From Phymatolithon calcareum (Eukaryota; Rhodophyta; Florideophyceae; Hapalidiales), in NCBI GenBank assembly GCA_977006965.1, contig OZ345361.1, forward strand, positions 930,001-994,000: a DNA stretch of 64,000 nt. The letters are read 5' to 3'. Below, piece after piece: positions 11,338 through 21,901 of the stretch; position 1 is the first letter of the stretch; every line of letters starts with the position of its first letter. Below the pieces are notes generated by a model. The model did no database searches. It was not told the DNA's origin and saw nothing but the letters and a program-made list of their open reading frames with translations. The position numbers were made by a program, and so were the translations under genes.

Positions 11338-11885
11338 ACGCCGTGGTAGTGTACGCTTCGAAGGTCCTTCTACTTGAGTGAAACAGTTCAATGAAGATTA
11401 AGAGCACTTCCCTCTGCAGTGCCGCTTCCGAATCCCTGTGGTCTATCTACATTCAGTGGAGGAAGGGCAATATGAACCTTACTTGCCTACTACGACAATT
11501 TTCGCATTAGGCATCACGCTGCTTTCGACGAAATGTACAAAAATCTTTCAACCAAGCTCGTGGACGACGTGGTTGAAGCAATCCGCGCAATCTGGGATGT
11601 TTGGGCTATTCTCTGTGATAGTCAAGTCTCTTGTTCTCTTTACTCTGTGCTATTCCGTCTTATATATACGGCGGTGGAGTCAAGGACACGTGTGTGGCGT
11701 ATGATGTGAATCATAACATTCTCCGGCGCCAGCGGCTCATAATTTGCGACAAACTTTTATCGCAGTTGGTCCATCATAGCTACGGTCGTTTTGGGAAAAT
11801 CAATACTGAGTGGGTACTTTAGTATCACAGCGGTAATTATATAGTTTTCTGAGTCGATAACGGTTGCGCAGGGGAACACCAGCGC

Positions 11886-13070
11886 GAAGAAATGAACAAC
11901 AGCTGGAATGTGCCTCAAGGAACCAGCAGAACCTGTCGCGGTGATATGCTGTGCGCGATAAAAGCGGTTGGTTTGTTTCTCCGGTCGCTCCTAAGAGATG
12001 AAACTGGGGAAAACGGAGTGGAAGGCCATGACAATCGTAGAATGGCAAGTGATGATGATGGTGGTGAGCTGGAGTTAGAGTCTGCAAGGGTAGGCTAAGC
12101 CAAATACCACAGTCGTAGCTAAGAAGTCTCGAGTTTGTTCGTCCACATGGGATCGCGTTTGGGAAAAGCAAATCACAGCTCTGCACTCTCAGATGTCATG
12201 CGAACATTGTTCGCATGGCATCGCATCTTTTAGGACGCAAGCGGCTTGGGGGATTTTAACAGTAATTGTGCTCTTTGCTCTACAACGCATTTATCATCAT
12301 TGCAGATGGGCCCCGATGTGGAAGATGAGTGCAAACGACTCAAATGTGCACTTTCTGGTAGTGAATTACGAATCAAGGAGGTCATTCATTCATTTTTCCT
12401 TTTCGCTTAATGGGGCTAGCTGCGGCAATGTGGAGTTTGGTGATGAAACTTTTTTTTAGCAACTGTTTAGTAGTTTATTTGAAAGCCCTCATTTACACTC
12501 CTACGACTGTGCGAGAGCAGCTTTTCGTAACTTGTTCATTCTAGTATATCGCCTGGTCCGTAATAGAGGGATTCGTCGTTCTCCATATTGTCAATTATGG
12601 TGACGCTGTAGAGCAGTATAGAGTCTAATGCCTTTTCCGTTCTCAGCATTTCTCCGGCGTCCAGTTCATACTTTGTTAGGTTCATGCGTATGGTCTCCGG
12701 GTGGCGCTCTGCTGCCGTTCCGAATGTATTCGATATTAGCGTCTCAATTATGGTGACGCTGTAGAGTAGTAAGGAGTCTAATGCCTTTTCCTTTCTTAAC
12801 ATTTCTCCGGAGTCCAGGGTGAAACTTATTGCTTCCCGAGTGCCTTCTCTGCCTACTGCACGCCGCTTTCGGGACGGATCTCTGCGCAGCAGCGGAAGGG
12901 ATTCTGTGCAGCGCGCGAATGTGCACCTTACAGGACAGGAAAGTGTTCAAGAAGGTCATCATGGACCAGAGTACACTACCTTAAAGGCAGTTCGAAGTCA
13001 TGCCCTGCTACAGGTGAGGCCTTGGCAGCTTTTAAATATATCCTTACATATCCCCTTGGGAGCTTGTAAA
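11886..13070 (+). mobile_element. Long copy of repeat family E, interrupted by a LINE
   Basis: Over most of its length this matches 59303-60345, from AGCTGGAATG through GAACCAGCAGAAC to a 3' end GGCAGCTTTTAAATATATCC. It contains the family E protein segment (VLFALQRIYHH). A 368-bp LINE piece at 12452-12819 is absent from the 59-60 kb copy. The hairpin near 12190-12235 (TGCGAAC/GTTCGCA) has a counterpart at 59755-59800. Confidence 0.65.
12452..12819 (-). mobile_element. Short LINE insertion with 8-bp TSD and internal duplication
   Basis: TGAAACTT flanks the insert at 12444-12451 and 12820-12827. A T run at the left edge is the poly(A) tail of a minus-strand LINE. The minus strand codes twice for a TEKALDS-LLYSVTII segment, which is the LINE C-terminus duplicated in tandem. 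The paralogous sequence at 60010-60030 has no insert and acts as an empty site. Confidence 0.75.
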
Positions 13071-13143
13071 TAAATTCTTACATTTCCTCATTCCAAATTT
13101 TATGCGAGAGCCCTAGGAACTCAAAATACAGTACGCACACTCT

Positions 13144-13432
13144 TTTTTTCTTGATATCTGAGCTACACATTTAGTTACTCAACATCTAGGGTACCTCTAA
13201 TATGTTCCTGGACGGGATTCATTCTGGATACTCGCGTAAATGCTTCCCGCGAGTACTGCGACACACCAGTACACGGCGACATCCATGTGCCCTTCGCGGG
13301 ACGTAGTTCAATTCGTGACTGTGACAGGACTCGAACCGGCGACCTAAACACTTGTGCCTGTATCATACCAAAATATGCGCACAGGTGGGTGGAGGCAGTT
13401 TTACCGCTATACCACATGTGGTTGCCCAACAC
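13144..13432 (-). mobile_element. tRNA-derived SINE, copy 1
   Basis: The minus strand carries a Pol III A box (13404-13414, TGGTATAGCGG) and a perfect B box (13327-13337, GGTTCGAGTCC) about 67 bp apart, followed by about 180 bp of tRNA-unrelated body ending in an A-rich tail. Copy 2 is at 48003-48310. The acceptor stem halves do not pair, so it is not a functional tRNA gene. Confidence 0.75.
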
Positions 13433-13552
13433 AACTACAAAACATCTCGAAATCGTAAATCTTTGGCCTGCGATCAGTATGAACAGCAGCAATAGCCGCC
13501 GAGGACACTTCGCTGTAGGTGGTCTGACCTGCAGTGGACGGAAAATTTGTTG

Positions 13553-14440
13553 AATATTTTGGCCATAGTCGTGAAGAAGTTGGATCAGACCCCGGGTTTC
13601 ATTGCCGTGATTGACACCCGCAGTCGACGCTGGAGTCTGTGGGAGCGAAACAAATTTTGCGGAAACAATGAGAAGAAAGAAGAGGAGCGGAACGCGACAG
13701 AGTGATGGCCGATTTCCCGGTGGGGCTTGGAATGTGGGACGAGAGTAATGTCTGGCTCTTCTGGGAATATGGTGCATGATCGCGTTGAAGCAAAACATAC
13801 TAAAGTCAGCTCGGACAAGCGAGGAAGAAGGAACCTACCTTGGGCGGTTAATTATTGTCGTCAGGTATGTGAATAATGAGCGGAAGGTGCGTAATTTGCT
13901 GTAAAAACTGTTTGCAGTTTCCACGCGCAGATTCTTGACTTTCCACTCATTCCTTGGCCATCAACGACAACGGCCGACCACCATACCCGTGATTCACTGA
14001 AGAATCTTCCGTAGAAACCACGAATAACCGAATGGTCATGCATTTCAATTGTCTCATCTGGTCATGTTTCTTGACTGTCAGATCTGATAACAGAAGAGCA
14101 CGACCAATCGTTTGGCTGTTATTGCAACGGGAATCTACTTCAGGGAAGCGTGAATGTGGTTAAGGATCGCTAAATGCTAAGAAAATGCGTCAAGGACGTT
14201 CTCAAGGCAGCGCAAGATGCGAACGAGTTCATTCGCGCACGCAGTCGGACGGCATGGAGGCCAACCTCCGTCGTTGAAACCGCTGATAAATGTCAACAAA
14301 GAAAACTGGGAGCCGCGCTGGCGGTTACTTCCATCAAGAATACTGGAGTCAATGGAATCGGAACCGAAGTATTGCCGTTCATTTTAAAGGTGGCTGGATA
14401 CCAAACTGGAAGTCAAATGGTACCTTGATTTCTAGTCATA
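13553..14440. pseudogene. PWWP-family mosaic fragment
   Basis: The minus strand at 13861-14043 reads VWWSAVVVDG, a PWWP-domain piece. 13560-13860 (-) matches 61690-61980 (+). The plus strand at 14174-14428 reads KDVLKAAQDANEFI, matching residues 90-100 of the intact PWWP protein. Pieces of one gene family therefore lie in opposite orientations. GGCCATAGTC near 13560 is the leader sequence shared with other copies. The stretch 14441-15180 holds nothing I can identify. Confidence 0.65.
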
Positions 14441-15179
14441 TTACGTTTACGTCGCGCTTGATCGTATTCCGTGTCGGTCTAAATTATATTAATCGCCCAC
14501 AGTAGGTTCCTTCTTCCTCGCTTGTCCACGCTGGCTTTAGCATCTTTTGCTTCAATGCGGTCATTCATCATATTCCCAGAAGAGCCAGCCCTTCTTCCAG
14601 TAGGGCCGGACTCCGTTGCAGTCTTCTCATGAACCTTTGCGAGCACAGGTTTGTATGGTAACTTTGGATTGACTTGTTGTCTCCGTGTATATCAGTCTTC
14701 GCTGAAAAACAAAATACAATTTCAAGTCTGAAACAGGATATCACTCTCGAAGAGTACTCTCGAAGTTAAACCCGCACAGAAAGTGCGTGTGGCTAGTCAT
14801 ACCCTCCCGATAGAAGCTCTTCTAGATTATTTTCTACTTGCCAATATGTAGTATAAAAAGGGATCGTTGGTCGAATAGAGCATGTAAACCATCAGCTATC
14901 GCAGCAATTTCAACAAATCATACTCAACCGACTTCATTCGTTTTTGGCCAACGTTTTGAACACAATGCGACGTGTCATGTCGCTTGCACATTGGACCGAA
15001 GACGCTTCTTCGGTAGTTTCGTGCATTTCCCCTTTCGCCGCAAAACCTTTCAGATTAAGGGACACGAGAAACTGCACAAGAGCGGGCTGAACATTTGGAG
15101 TTGCTCTAAAGTGTTCTGCCCTCTTGTGCTTAATTCAATGGCAAATAGTCTTGATGGCGGAACTTTTGAGCGACAAGAA

Positions 15180-15540
15180 CGGTAAAACCCAGTGCGCCAC
15201 TCTAGATCTTCAATGAGAAGGGAGGCGCATCACATGATATGCGCACGGGCGAACTGGGAGGCAGCACGATCATGAGGGGATGAAGATAGCCTGGCCATCT
15301 TTGCCTCGTTGGGACAACAGTGGACCGAAATGCTCGTAAGCGCTTGGTGCGGGGTCTTAACCAAACAAGACCAGCTGTGAAAAAGTGAAAGAGCATACAC
15401 GTGTGCATTTATCAGGTCCGTGCGGGTCCCGTCTCCTGACCCTATCAGAGGCCCACTGCGTGACACGGCTAAGGAGGCTCAAGATTTGCGCAGCGGATAA
15501 CATTCAAAATCGTTCCACATATGATAGAGTATGAGCAGTG
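15180..15540. repeat. Dispersed repeat A, copy 1
   Basis: This shares the blocks CACATGATATGCGC/TGACGTGATGTGCGC, GGTCCG and GTGACACGGCTAA with 21500-21900 (+), and the last part with 55870-56000 (-). In two of the three places it lies directly next to PWWP leader sequence, so it may be one end of a larger PWWP-carrying repeat unit. Confidence 0.6.
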
Positions 15541-16250
15541 GCAGGGGGCGCCGAGGACTCTTCGCCGCCGTCGGCTCGCCCTGCAGCCCCGTATCAACGA
15601 ATTTTGGGACGGACAGTTTGTTGATAATTTTTGGCCATAGTCTTATGAGAAGTTCCGTACGGGCAACCTAGGGATCAACCCAAGGGAAGCACTCCCATGA
15701 TCTATGGCCACAGTCAAGGCAGGAGATCGGGGTGGCGAAACAAGGTTGCGAGAAAGTAGAAGAAGGGAAAACGCGAACGGGACGCCGTGCAGGGACGATC
15801 GAATTTCTCGTCGCGACGGTCATGTGGGCCAAGTGCGCCGGCCGGCCTCTGTGGCCGGGCGTAGTTGTCGATCATGCTCGAAATGAGGGGACGATGAACA
15901 AACCACCCGCAGCAACGGAGCATAACCGATTGGTCGCGAAACAAGGTTGCCGAGCAAGGAGAAAAGTGAAGAAGCGCGGGACGCCTTGCAGCTATGAGCG
16001 AATTTCTCCGGCGACGTTTGTGTGGACCAAGTGCACCGGTTGGCCTTGGTGGCGGGGCGTCGTTGTCGATAGTGCGCGAATTGAGTGGAGGATGGACAAG
16101 GTACCCGCGGAAACGTAGTATACCGGAATGGTTCAATTACTATGGAAATTCGATTGATGTGCTTGAAAAGAACTCTCTCCTCAATTTCACCGTCAATGTC
16201 TTCATCAACAAATAGCCACGAAATATATCAAGGATATTCTGAAGACAACA
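15540..16250 (+). pseudogene. PWWP-family pseudogene with two PWWP segments
   Basis: After the shared leader (GCAGTGGCAGGGGGCGCC to GGGATCAACC), the plus strand encodes two successive PWWP-domain starts, WAKCAGRPLWPGVVVD and WTKCTGWPWWRGVVVD, separated by a repeat of the leader end. Both signatures are altered (PLWP, PWWR). Downstream the frame is lost in the region equivalent to residues 60-90. It is a partial tandem duplication, now dead. Confidence 0.75.
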
Positions 16251-17219
16251 CAGGAGGCCACCGAGTTTATACGCCTATGGTCCGGAGACTTCGTCACTGG
16301 ACCATATGCGTCCAAACTCGCAAGCTTCCTGCGCCGCCTTCAGAATATCCTGTCTATCTGCCCAATTTCTGTTATGGCTCGTACATAAGATCGTTTATCC
16401 CTTCCTCTTAGTGAAGGAAGGTGGAGTTTTCGTGATTGCTTAGATACTACAAGTGGTGGACGCTCATACTTCTGGTTCAAGTTTATTGGATGTGTGGGCA
16501 TCAATAAAAAAATTATGTCTTGAGAAACCACTAGGCATACTCAAATTTCTGAACAATGAGAAAATGTTTTCAAACAGCTTCATACGCTTACGTTTTGCGT
16601 GAGAGATCTTTCTTCAATAGAAAAATAAAAAAGGTACTACTCGTGCCACACCTGTGAGTCCCTTCCACCCCGCGGAGTTCGAGACTTTCCAACCCTTCCT
16701 GATCGTTTCTCCTTTTCTGTGAAAGACCCTAGCTTGTACTCTTTTTCAAAAACTTGTCACGGACGGAAAATTCGCAACTTTTCGCTCACGTCTTTTCAAT
16801 TGACAACGGCCGGCCACAAAATCCAGCCGGCGTTCTTGGCCCACCGCATATTCTGCAATGTGCGCGAGTTATTCAGTCAAAAATTGAGCAGTGTCACACT
16901 TGTTGGATGTTGCCTTCGTATCTAGGCCTCTTCTTTTGGTCTTTTGCCATGGAGTTTGCTGGGTGGTGGCATTCTATCTGGGAAGTATAGAGGCAGAGAA
17001 GGACCATACTTCAGAAAGACGATGGTTATCCGAGCCAGGTTCCGCTCAATGCAAGCTATGCCATCACCCATGTCGATTCGAAGCGCATCTCTGTTGCAGT
17101 CTCATGAGTGTTACTGAGGGCGTTTAATAAATTCCAAATTCAAAAAAAGAAATAAGAACACGCACTGCTCTTGGCCACTCCTTGTTTTGGATTCTTTCTT
17201 TAATCTTTCTCACCTTTAC
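16251..17219. other. No gene; LINE 3' end at 17085-17150 and short repeats
   Basis: 16400-16450 and 16640-16720 match 8240-8400 with about 190 bp of extra sequence between them. 17085-17150 (+) is a LINE 3' terminus ending AATAAATTCCAAATTC plus A-rich tail, as at 5230-5292. No coding gene is supported. Confidence 0.5.
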
Positions 17220-17620
17220 GAAACATGAGGGACCAAGGGATCATCTGCTTAGGGTACTGGACGACACGACTGAGATGCCTGACGCTGATTTTTAATAGAG
17301 CGCAATTGTGGAGAAAATCGATACTGGATGAGCACTGTGGTCCAACAGCGGTAATTGAGCTGGTTGCGCTCCAACGCATGTTAAGCGCAGGTGGGCCCTG
17401 ATGTGGAAAATGAGTGCAAGCGACTCACACGTGCACTTGTTAGTAGAGAAATTCGAATTAAGGAGGCCATGAGTGACCAGACTACGCTACAATAGAATAC
17501 GGTTTGGAAAGCAAGTCCTGTTACTCCTAGGTGAGGCGTTGGGAGCTTTTAAATATATCATTACATATCCCTATGAGGGACCAGGGGTGGCAGAGTGCAG
17601 AAAAAATATCCAGTACTTGC
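17220..17620 (+). mobile_element. Repeat family E, 3' part
   Basis: It encodes FNRAQLWRKSI and TAVIELVALQRML before losing frame, then the 3' end GGTGAGGCGTTGGGAGC with an A/T-rich tail. It is homologous to 45881-46390 and 60560-60990. Sequence at 17621-18460 is unassigned. Confidence 0.65.
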
Positions 17621-18469
17621 TCTCTCTCCAGCAATCGCTCGCCAAAAAAAACGCTTCCCATCAACAATACAAGTTCCATCGTCTCCCTCCCGAACAAAAC
17701 ATGGTTTTATCCAAAGCACATGTATACACCAGCAAAACGCTGCTCAAAATTCCGCAGCACAATTTGCAGTCCATGCACCTCTCATCTTTTTCACAGAGAT
17801 AGAGTAATTGGATACTATTGCTCACTTCTTTTCTGGAACCCTGGACGGCAAAAAGCATTTCAAGTCATAATTCTTCTCATCACAATTCGAATGACCAATA
17901 CCCCCATACGACTTGAAGCTCACATGACGCCCAAGTCCTTCAAACATCTACAGAGTCGTTTGCCCAAACGAGTATTGCGCCCAGAGTTCGTCCCAATTTA
18001 ATTTCCGCTATTGCTTCCAGTGGAGCAATGACGCAATCGCTAGCAATGGGATTTGTGCAAGGAATAGAAGTTGCAATTGAGGAACTTCTGGCAATACCAA
18101 CTGCAATTAGGATTCCCGAATGTCACATAAAAGTTCACGAGATAGCATGACTGGGTGGAGCGGACGGCGGTAGGGTTGCCATGGAGGGGATAAGGACTGC
18201 GCACGGCCTCTTCACCACATTGGGGCAATTTTGAAGCCACAATGCTGAAGGCGAGTGATGAGTGATTTTGAACCAATGTCAAGGTTGAACTAGGGCAAGC
18301 GCTTACACGTGCGCTACTAGTGGCAGGATGGCCGGCGCCCCGTGGCCGAACCTGATGAGTCGGAGCGGCCCACGGCGATGGGACCAGGGAGGTCCGGGAC
18401 TTGCTCAACTAATTTGATCTTAACTTCAGGGCACTTCTATTTCATACTGTACTCTTTGCCCCGCGTACA

Positions 18470-20030
18470 GTATGAGCAGTGGCAGGGGGCGCCGAGGACT
18501 TTTCGCCGTCGTCGGTTCGCCCCTCAGCCCCGTATCAACGAATTTTGGGACGGACAGTTTGTTGATAATTTTTGGCCATAGTCGTATGAGAAGTTCCGTA
18601 CGGGCAACTTAGGGATCAACCTCGGGGATGCATTCCTACGATCTACGGCTGCAGTCAAGGAGACCGAGGTGGCGAAACAAGGTTGCCAGGCAAGGAGAAG
18701 AACGAAGAAGAGCATCGCGCCATGATGGCGCAGTGCGGGGATGAGAGAATTCCTCGTGTCGAAGAACCTTCCTTCCCCTTCCCAGACCTTCGTGCCTTAG
18801 ACAAGCTTCCACGAGCAGTCGTGTTTCCAATCCCTACACTCGCCACGCCGGCTGCATCCGCGATCGTCGGTGAGACGATCGGCTGCCCCGGTTGCCATTT
18901 CGTAAGCGCCTTGAAGAAAGGCTTAGTGACCTTCATCCGCTCAGCCTCACCGCCATACTTGTGTAAAAACTCGACTGCTTCCTGCACCGCGTTCAGAACA
19001 TATTCGGCATACTTGGGCATTCGAGGGTCGCTTAATTTGTCCATATTCGCGGTGAACTCCAACAGAGACTTCACGTTGATAACATCGGTCATGTTCTCAT
19101 AGTTGAAGAACATAAGCGTGCGGTTATGCTCCGTTTCCGCGGGTAGCTTGTTCTCTTTCCGCTCGTTCCAGGTGCGATCGACGACAAAGGTCGGCCACCA
19201 CGGCCATCCGGGGCACTTGGCCCACGCGACTGTCGATACGAGTAATTCGCTCATCCTTGCACGGCGACGTGCTCTTCTTCGTTCTTCTCCTTGCTTAGGA
19301 ACCTTGTTTCTGGGCATTGTCGTCGATCCCACCCGGAACGAGAGGAAAGAGGAAAAGCTACCAGCGGAAACGGGGCATAACCGCATGCTCATGTTCTTCA
19401 ACTATGAGAACATGATCGATGTTCTCAACGTGAAGTCTCTGTTGGAGTTCACCGCGAATATGGACAAGTAAGCGGCCCTCGCATGCCCAAGAAGTATACC
19501 CAATATGTTCGGAAGGCGATGCAGGAAGCGATCGAGTTTATACATGCGTATGGTCGTGAGGCGGAATGCGTGGAGGTCGTTCTTTCATAGTTCAGGCTCT
19601 AACGACCTGGTTCCCGGTTCGTAAGAGCCTTGAACGATGGAAGAATGTCACCTACGATCGCGGACGCTGCTGGCGTGGCGAGTGTGGGATTGGAGACACG
19701 AAGGCAGGAAGGTCTGGAAAGGGGAAGGCAGGTTTGTCCAGCAGCAAGACCAAGAAGAAGCGCAGAGTCGACGTTGGAAGTGATGAGGAGGATGCGGTGG
19801 AAGACTCCCTCCGTCGAAGTAGCGTCTTACACTTCATCTTCCTCATCACTTCCATCGTCGACACTGCGCTTCTTCTTTCTCTTCCTGTTGGGCGAACCTT
19901 CCTTCCCCTTCGCAGACCGTCCTGCCTTAGACGAGCGTCCCCGAGCACCTGCAATGTTGATACGGGCGGCCTCGGTGACCATGTTTCCAATCCCCACACT
20001 CGCTGCAAAAGCTGCATCCGCGATCGACGG
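18470..20030. pseudogene. Inverted-repeat PWWP mosaic (head-to-head copies)
   Basis: Alternating pieces of the PWWP gene: a plus-strand leader and first codons (18470-18765); a minus-strand body (about 18766-19313) with MSELLVSTVAWAKCPGWPWWP and about 150 further aligned residues; a plus-strand continuation (about 19314-19830) from VVVD-RNERKEEKLPAE; and a minus-strand linker piece (about 19830-20030). The minus body and plus continuation overlap in the segment equivalent to residues 27-90 and form a long inverted repeat. The minus body is open for many codons but its C-terminus runs into foreign sequence. Confidence 0.75.
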
Positions 20031-20038
20031 TTAGACCA

Positions 20039-21150
20039 TCATCGTCGGAGCTGGCCTGGGGATTTCCCTTCCTGTATATGTTTGAAGGGGGGCACAAACT
20101 GTTCTTGTTGCAGCATCGCGGCAATATTCCAACCTGCCCGCTGCAACTCTTTGAAGTTTCGCTCTTCTCTTGGTTTCGACAATATAACCAACTTCCTCGC
20201 TTTTCCTCGTCGCAGCATTCTGAACGCTAGTATTTCTCTCCTGTGTACTGCTGTTTGGATCCTACAAAGCAGCCGGAGCCGTTCGATCCTTCCACTTGCA
20301 ATACCATCGAAAACTTGAAAGAACAAGGTTCTTTCTTTGTCTTTGATAATTCTTGCACTTCTGAGGTCCACAATGAGGTGGATAGCGTATTCCCTCATTG
20401 GTTGGATCAACGACTTGTAGATACGCAGGAATTTAAGGATGTTTATCCACTGTTCGAATACCTCAAGTGGCTTCAGTTGGTGTACCGCTGCTTTGGCGTT
20501 TTTTTATGCGCCTGACTGTGTTCGTGTCCATAAGGCCGGTCGGCCCTAGAGATATCCATATGTATGAAATATCGGGTACCTGCAACAGCGTCTGATGCGC
20601 TAGCCGGAATATGTGGTTCTTTGTCTCGGCGGGTTCCAGCACTTCGCTTTTGCCTTTTTCGGTGTTCCAAGTCATGCCTCTCTCATCGGCCCATTTCGTT
20701 AAAAATATCGAGTAGGTGCTGTAACGCACGCGGGGCTTTCGCCAAGAGGATCACATCTGCAAACAGAACGGCAGACACGTCCGCTACCTCGCTCGGAACA
20801 GCGCTTATGTGCTCCGCGAACTTGCCCATAAATATATTATACAGACATGGGCTTAGCGGTGACCCTTGCGGGACGCCTCTGTCAACTATGAATCAGTTCT
20901 TGCTCCTGTCTCCATCTGTGAGGATCCAGGAGGGGAATAAAAAGTCCTCACACATGTCGCTGATGGCCTTATGTAGGACCGATTGCATCTGTTCCTCGAG
21001 AATTTTCCTAGGTACTGTGTAATATGCGGCTTTGATGTCGAGAACTGCGATGTACCTACGCCCTGTCCGCGGCAGATCCGTTGCTCGGAGTATGGTTGTT
21101 TCCATACTCTTGCCTTTCTGAAATCCGAGTTAATACTCATGCGCCCAAGA
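20039..21150 (-). mobile_element. LINE fragment with reverse transcriptase core
   Basis: The minus strand encodes RT motifs in order: IAVLDIKAAYYTVPR (motif A), DRGVPQGSPLSPCLYN (motif B), LFADVILLAK (motif C), then KGKSEVL and LRLLCRIQTA. Motif C should read FADD; one Asp codon is absent at about 20749-20763, and a stop replaces Trp before IVDRGV near 20892. This is the most complete RT in the window and it is inactive. Its 3' part is cut by PWWP sequence near 20039. The stretch 21151-21500 is unassigned. Confidence 0.8.
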
Positions 21151-21499
21151 TATGCGCCGGTGCAAGAAAATGGATCACAACAGGCAGACTTATCCGAGCC
21201 TGTGGCCCCTTCTCCATCGACTCTTCCCTGAAGGGAGTCTAGTTTTGATTTTTAGTTGCTTATCTGAAAAAAATTGTGTTTCAAATGTTTCGAACTACGA
21301 GCATGGCCTACTTCCGGAAATAGCCCCAATACGCTAACAATGTGACAGCAAGCTCATCATGAGATGATCTTAGGAAATAGCGCAAAACCTAAGCTCGTTT
21401 TAGTCTTTTCCTCTTTAACCGTACTTGAGCTCTTCGGAAGATCTTGCGACCAAGGATGGAGTCTTTCGCTTAATTCGGTGGCGAATAGTCTTGCTGGGG

Positions 21500-21900
21500 T
21501 AACACTGTAGCGCCAACAACGGTAAAACTAAGTGGGCGACTCTAAAACTTCGACGAGAAGCGGGGCAGCATGACGTGATGTGCGCAAATGGGCGGACTGG
21601 GAGGCAGTGCGATGAGTATGGCGAAACTCGCCTCACGGGGACAATACTTGACCGACAAAAACAAGACTAGCTGCGAAATAGTGGAAGAAATTACAAGACT
21701 TGTAATTAGTATGCATTTGTCAGGTCTGTCAGGGTCCGTTCGCCGGGTCCGATGGGAGGCCCGCGGCGTGACACGGCTAACAAGGAGGTTCAAGATGTGC
21801 CTAACTAAATTTCAGAACTCATCTTTGTTCCTCTTCACTACCAGTCGCACCCTGAGCAAGACCATTTGAGTCCGTAAACCATCGCGGCGTACGTGATAGA
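21500..21900 (+). repeat. Dispersed repeat A, copy 2
   Basis: Homologous to 15180-15540, with blocks GACTGGGAGGCAG/ACTGGGAGGCAGC, AGGCCCGCGGCGTGACACGG and a final TGATAGAGT. No coding capacity is recognised. Confidence 0.6.
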
Positions 21901-21901
21901 G

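Noticed and set aside
13320-13430. tRNA gene on the minus strand
   Set aside because: A and B boxes are good, but acceptor halves do not pair, the T stem has a mismatch, and the spacer between arms is too long. A second copy at 48.2 kb with a shared non-tRNA body shows it is a SINE.
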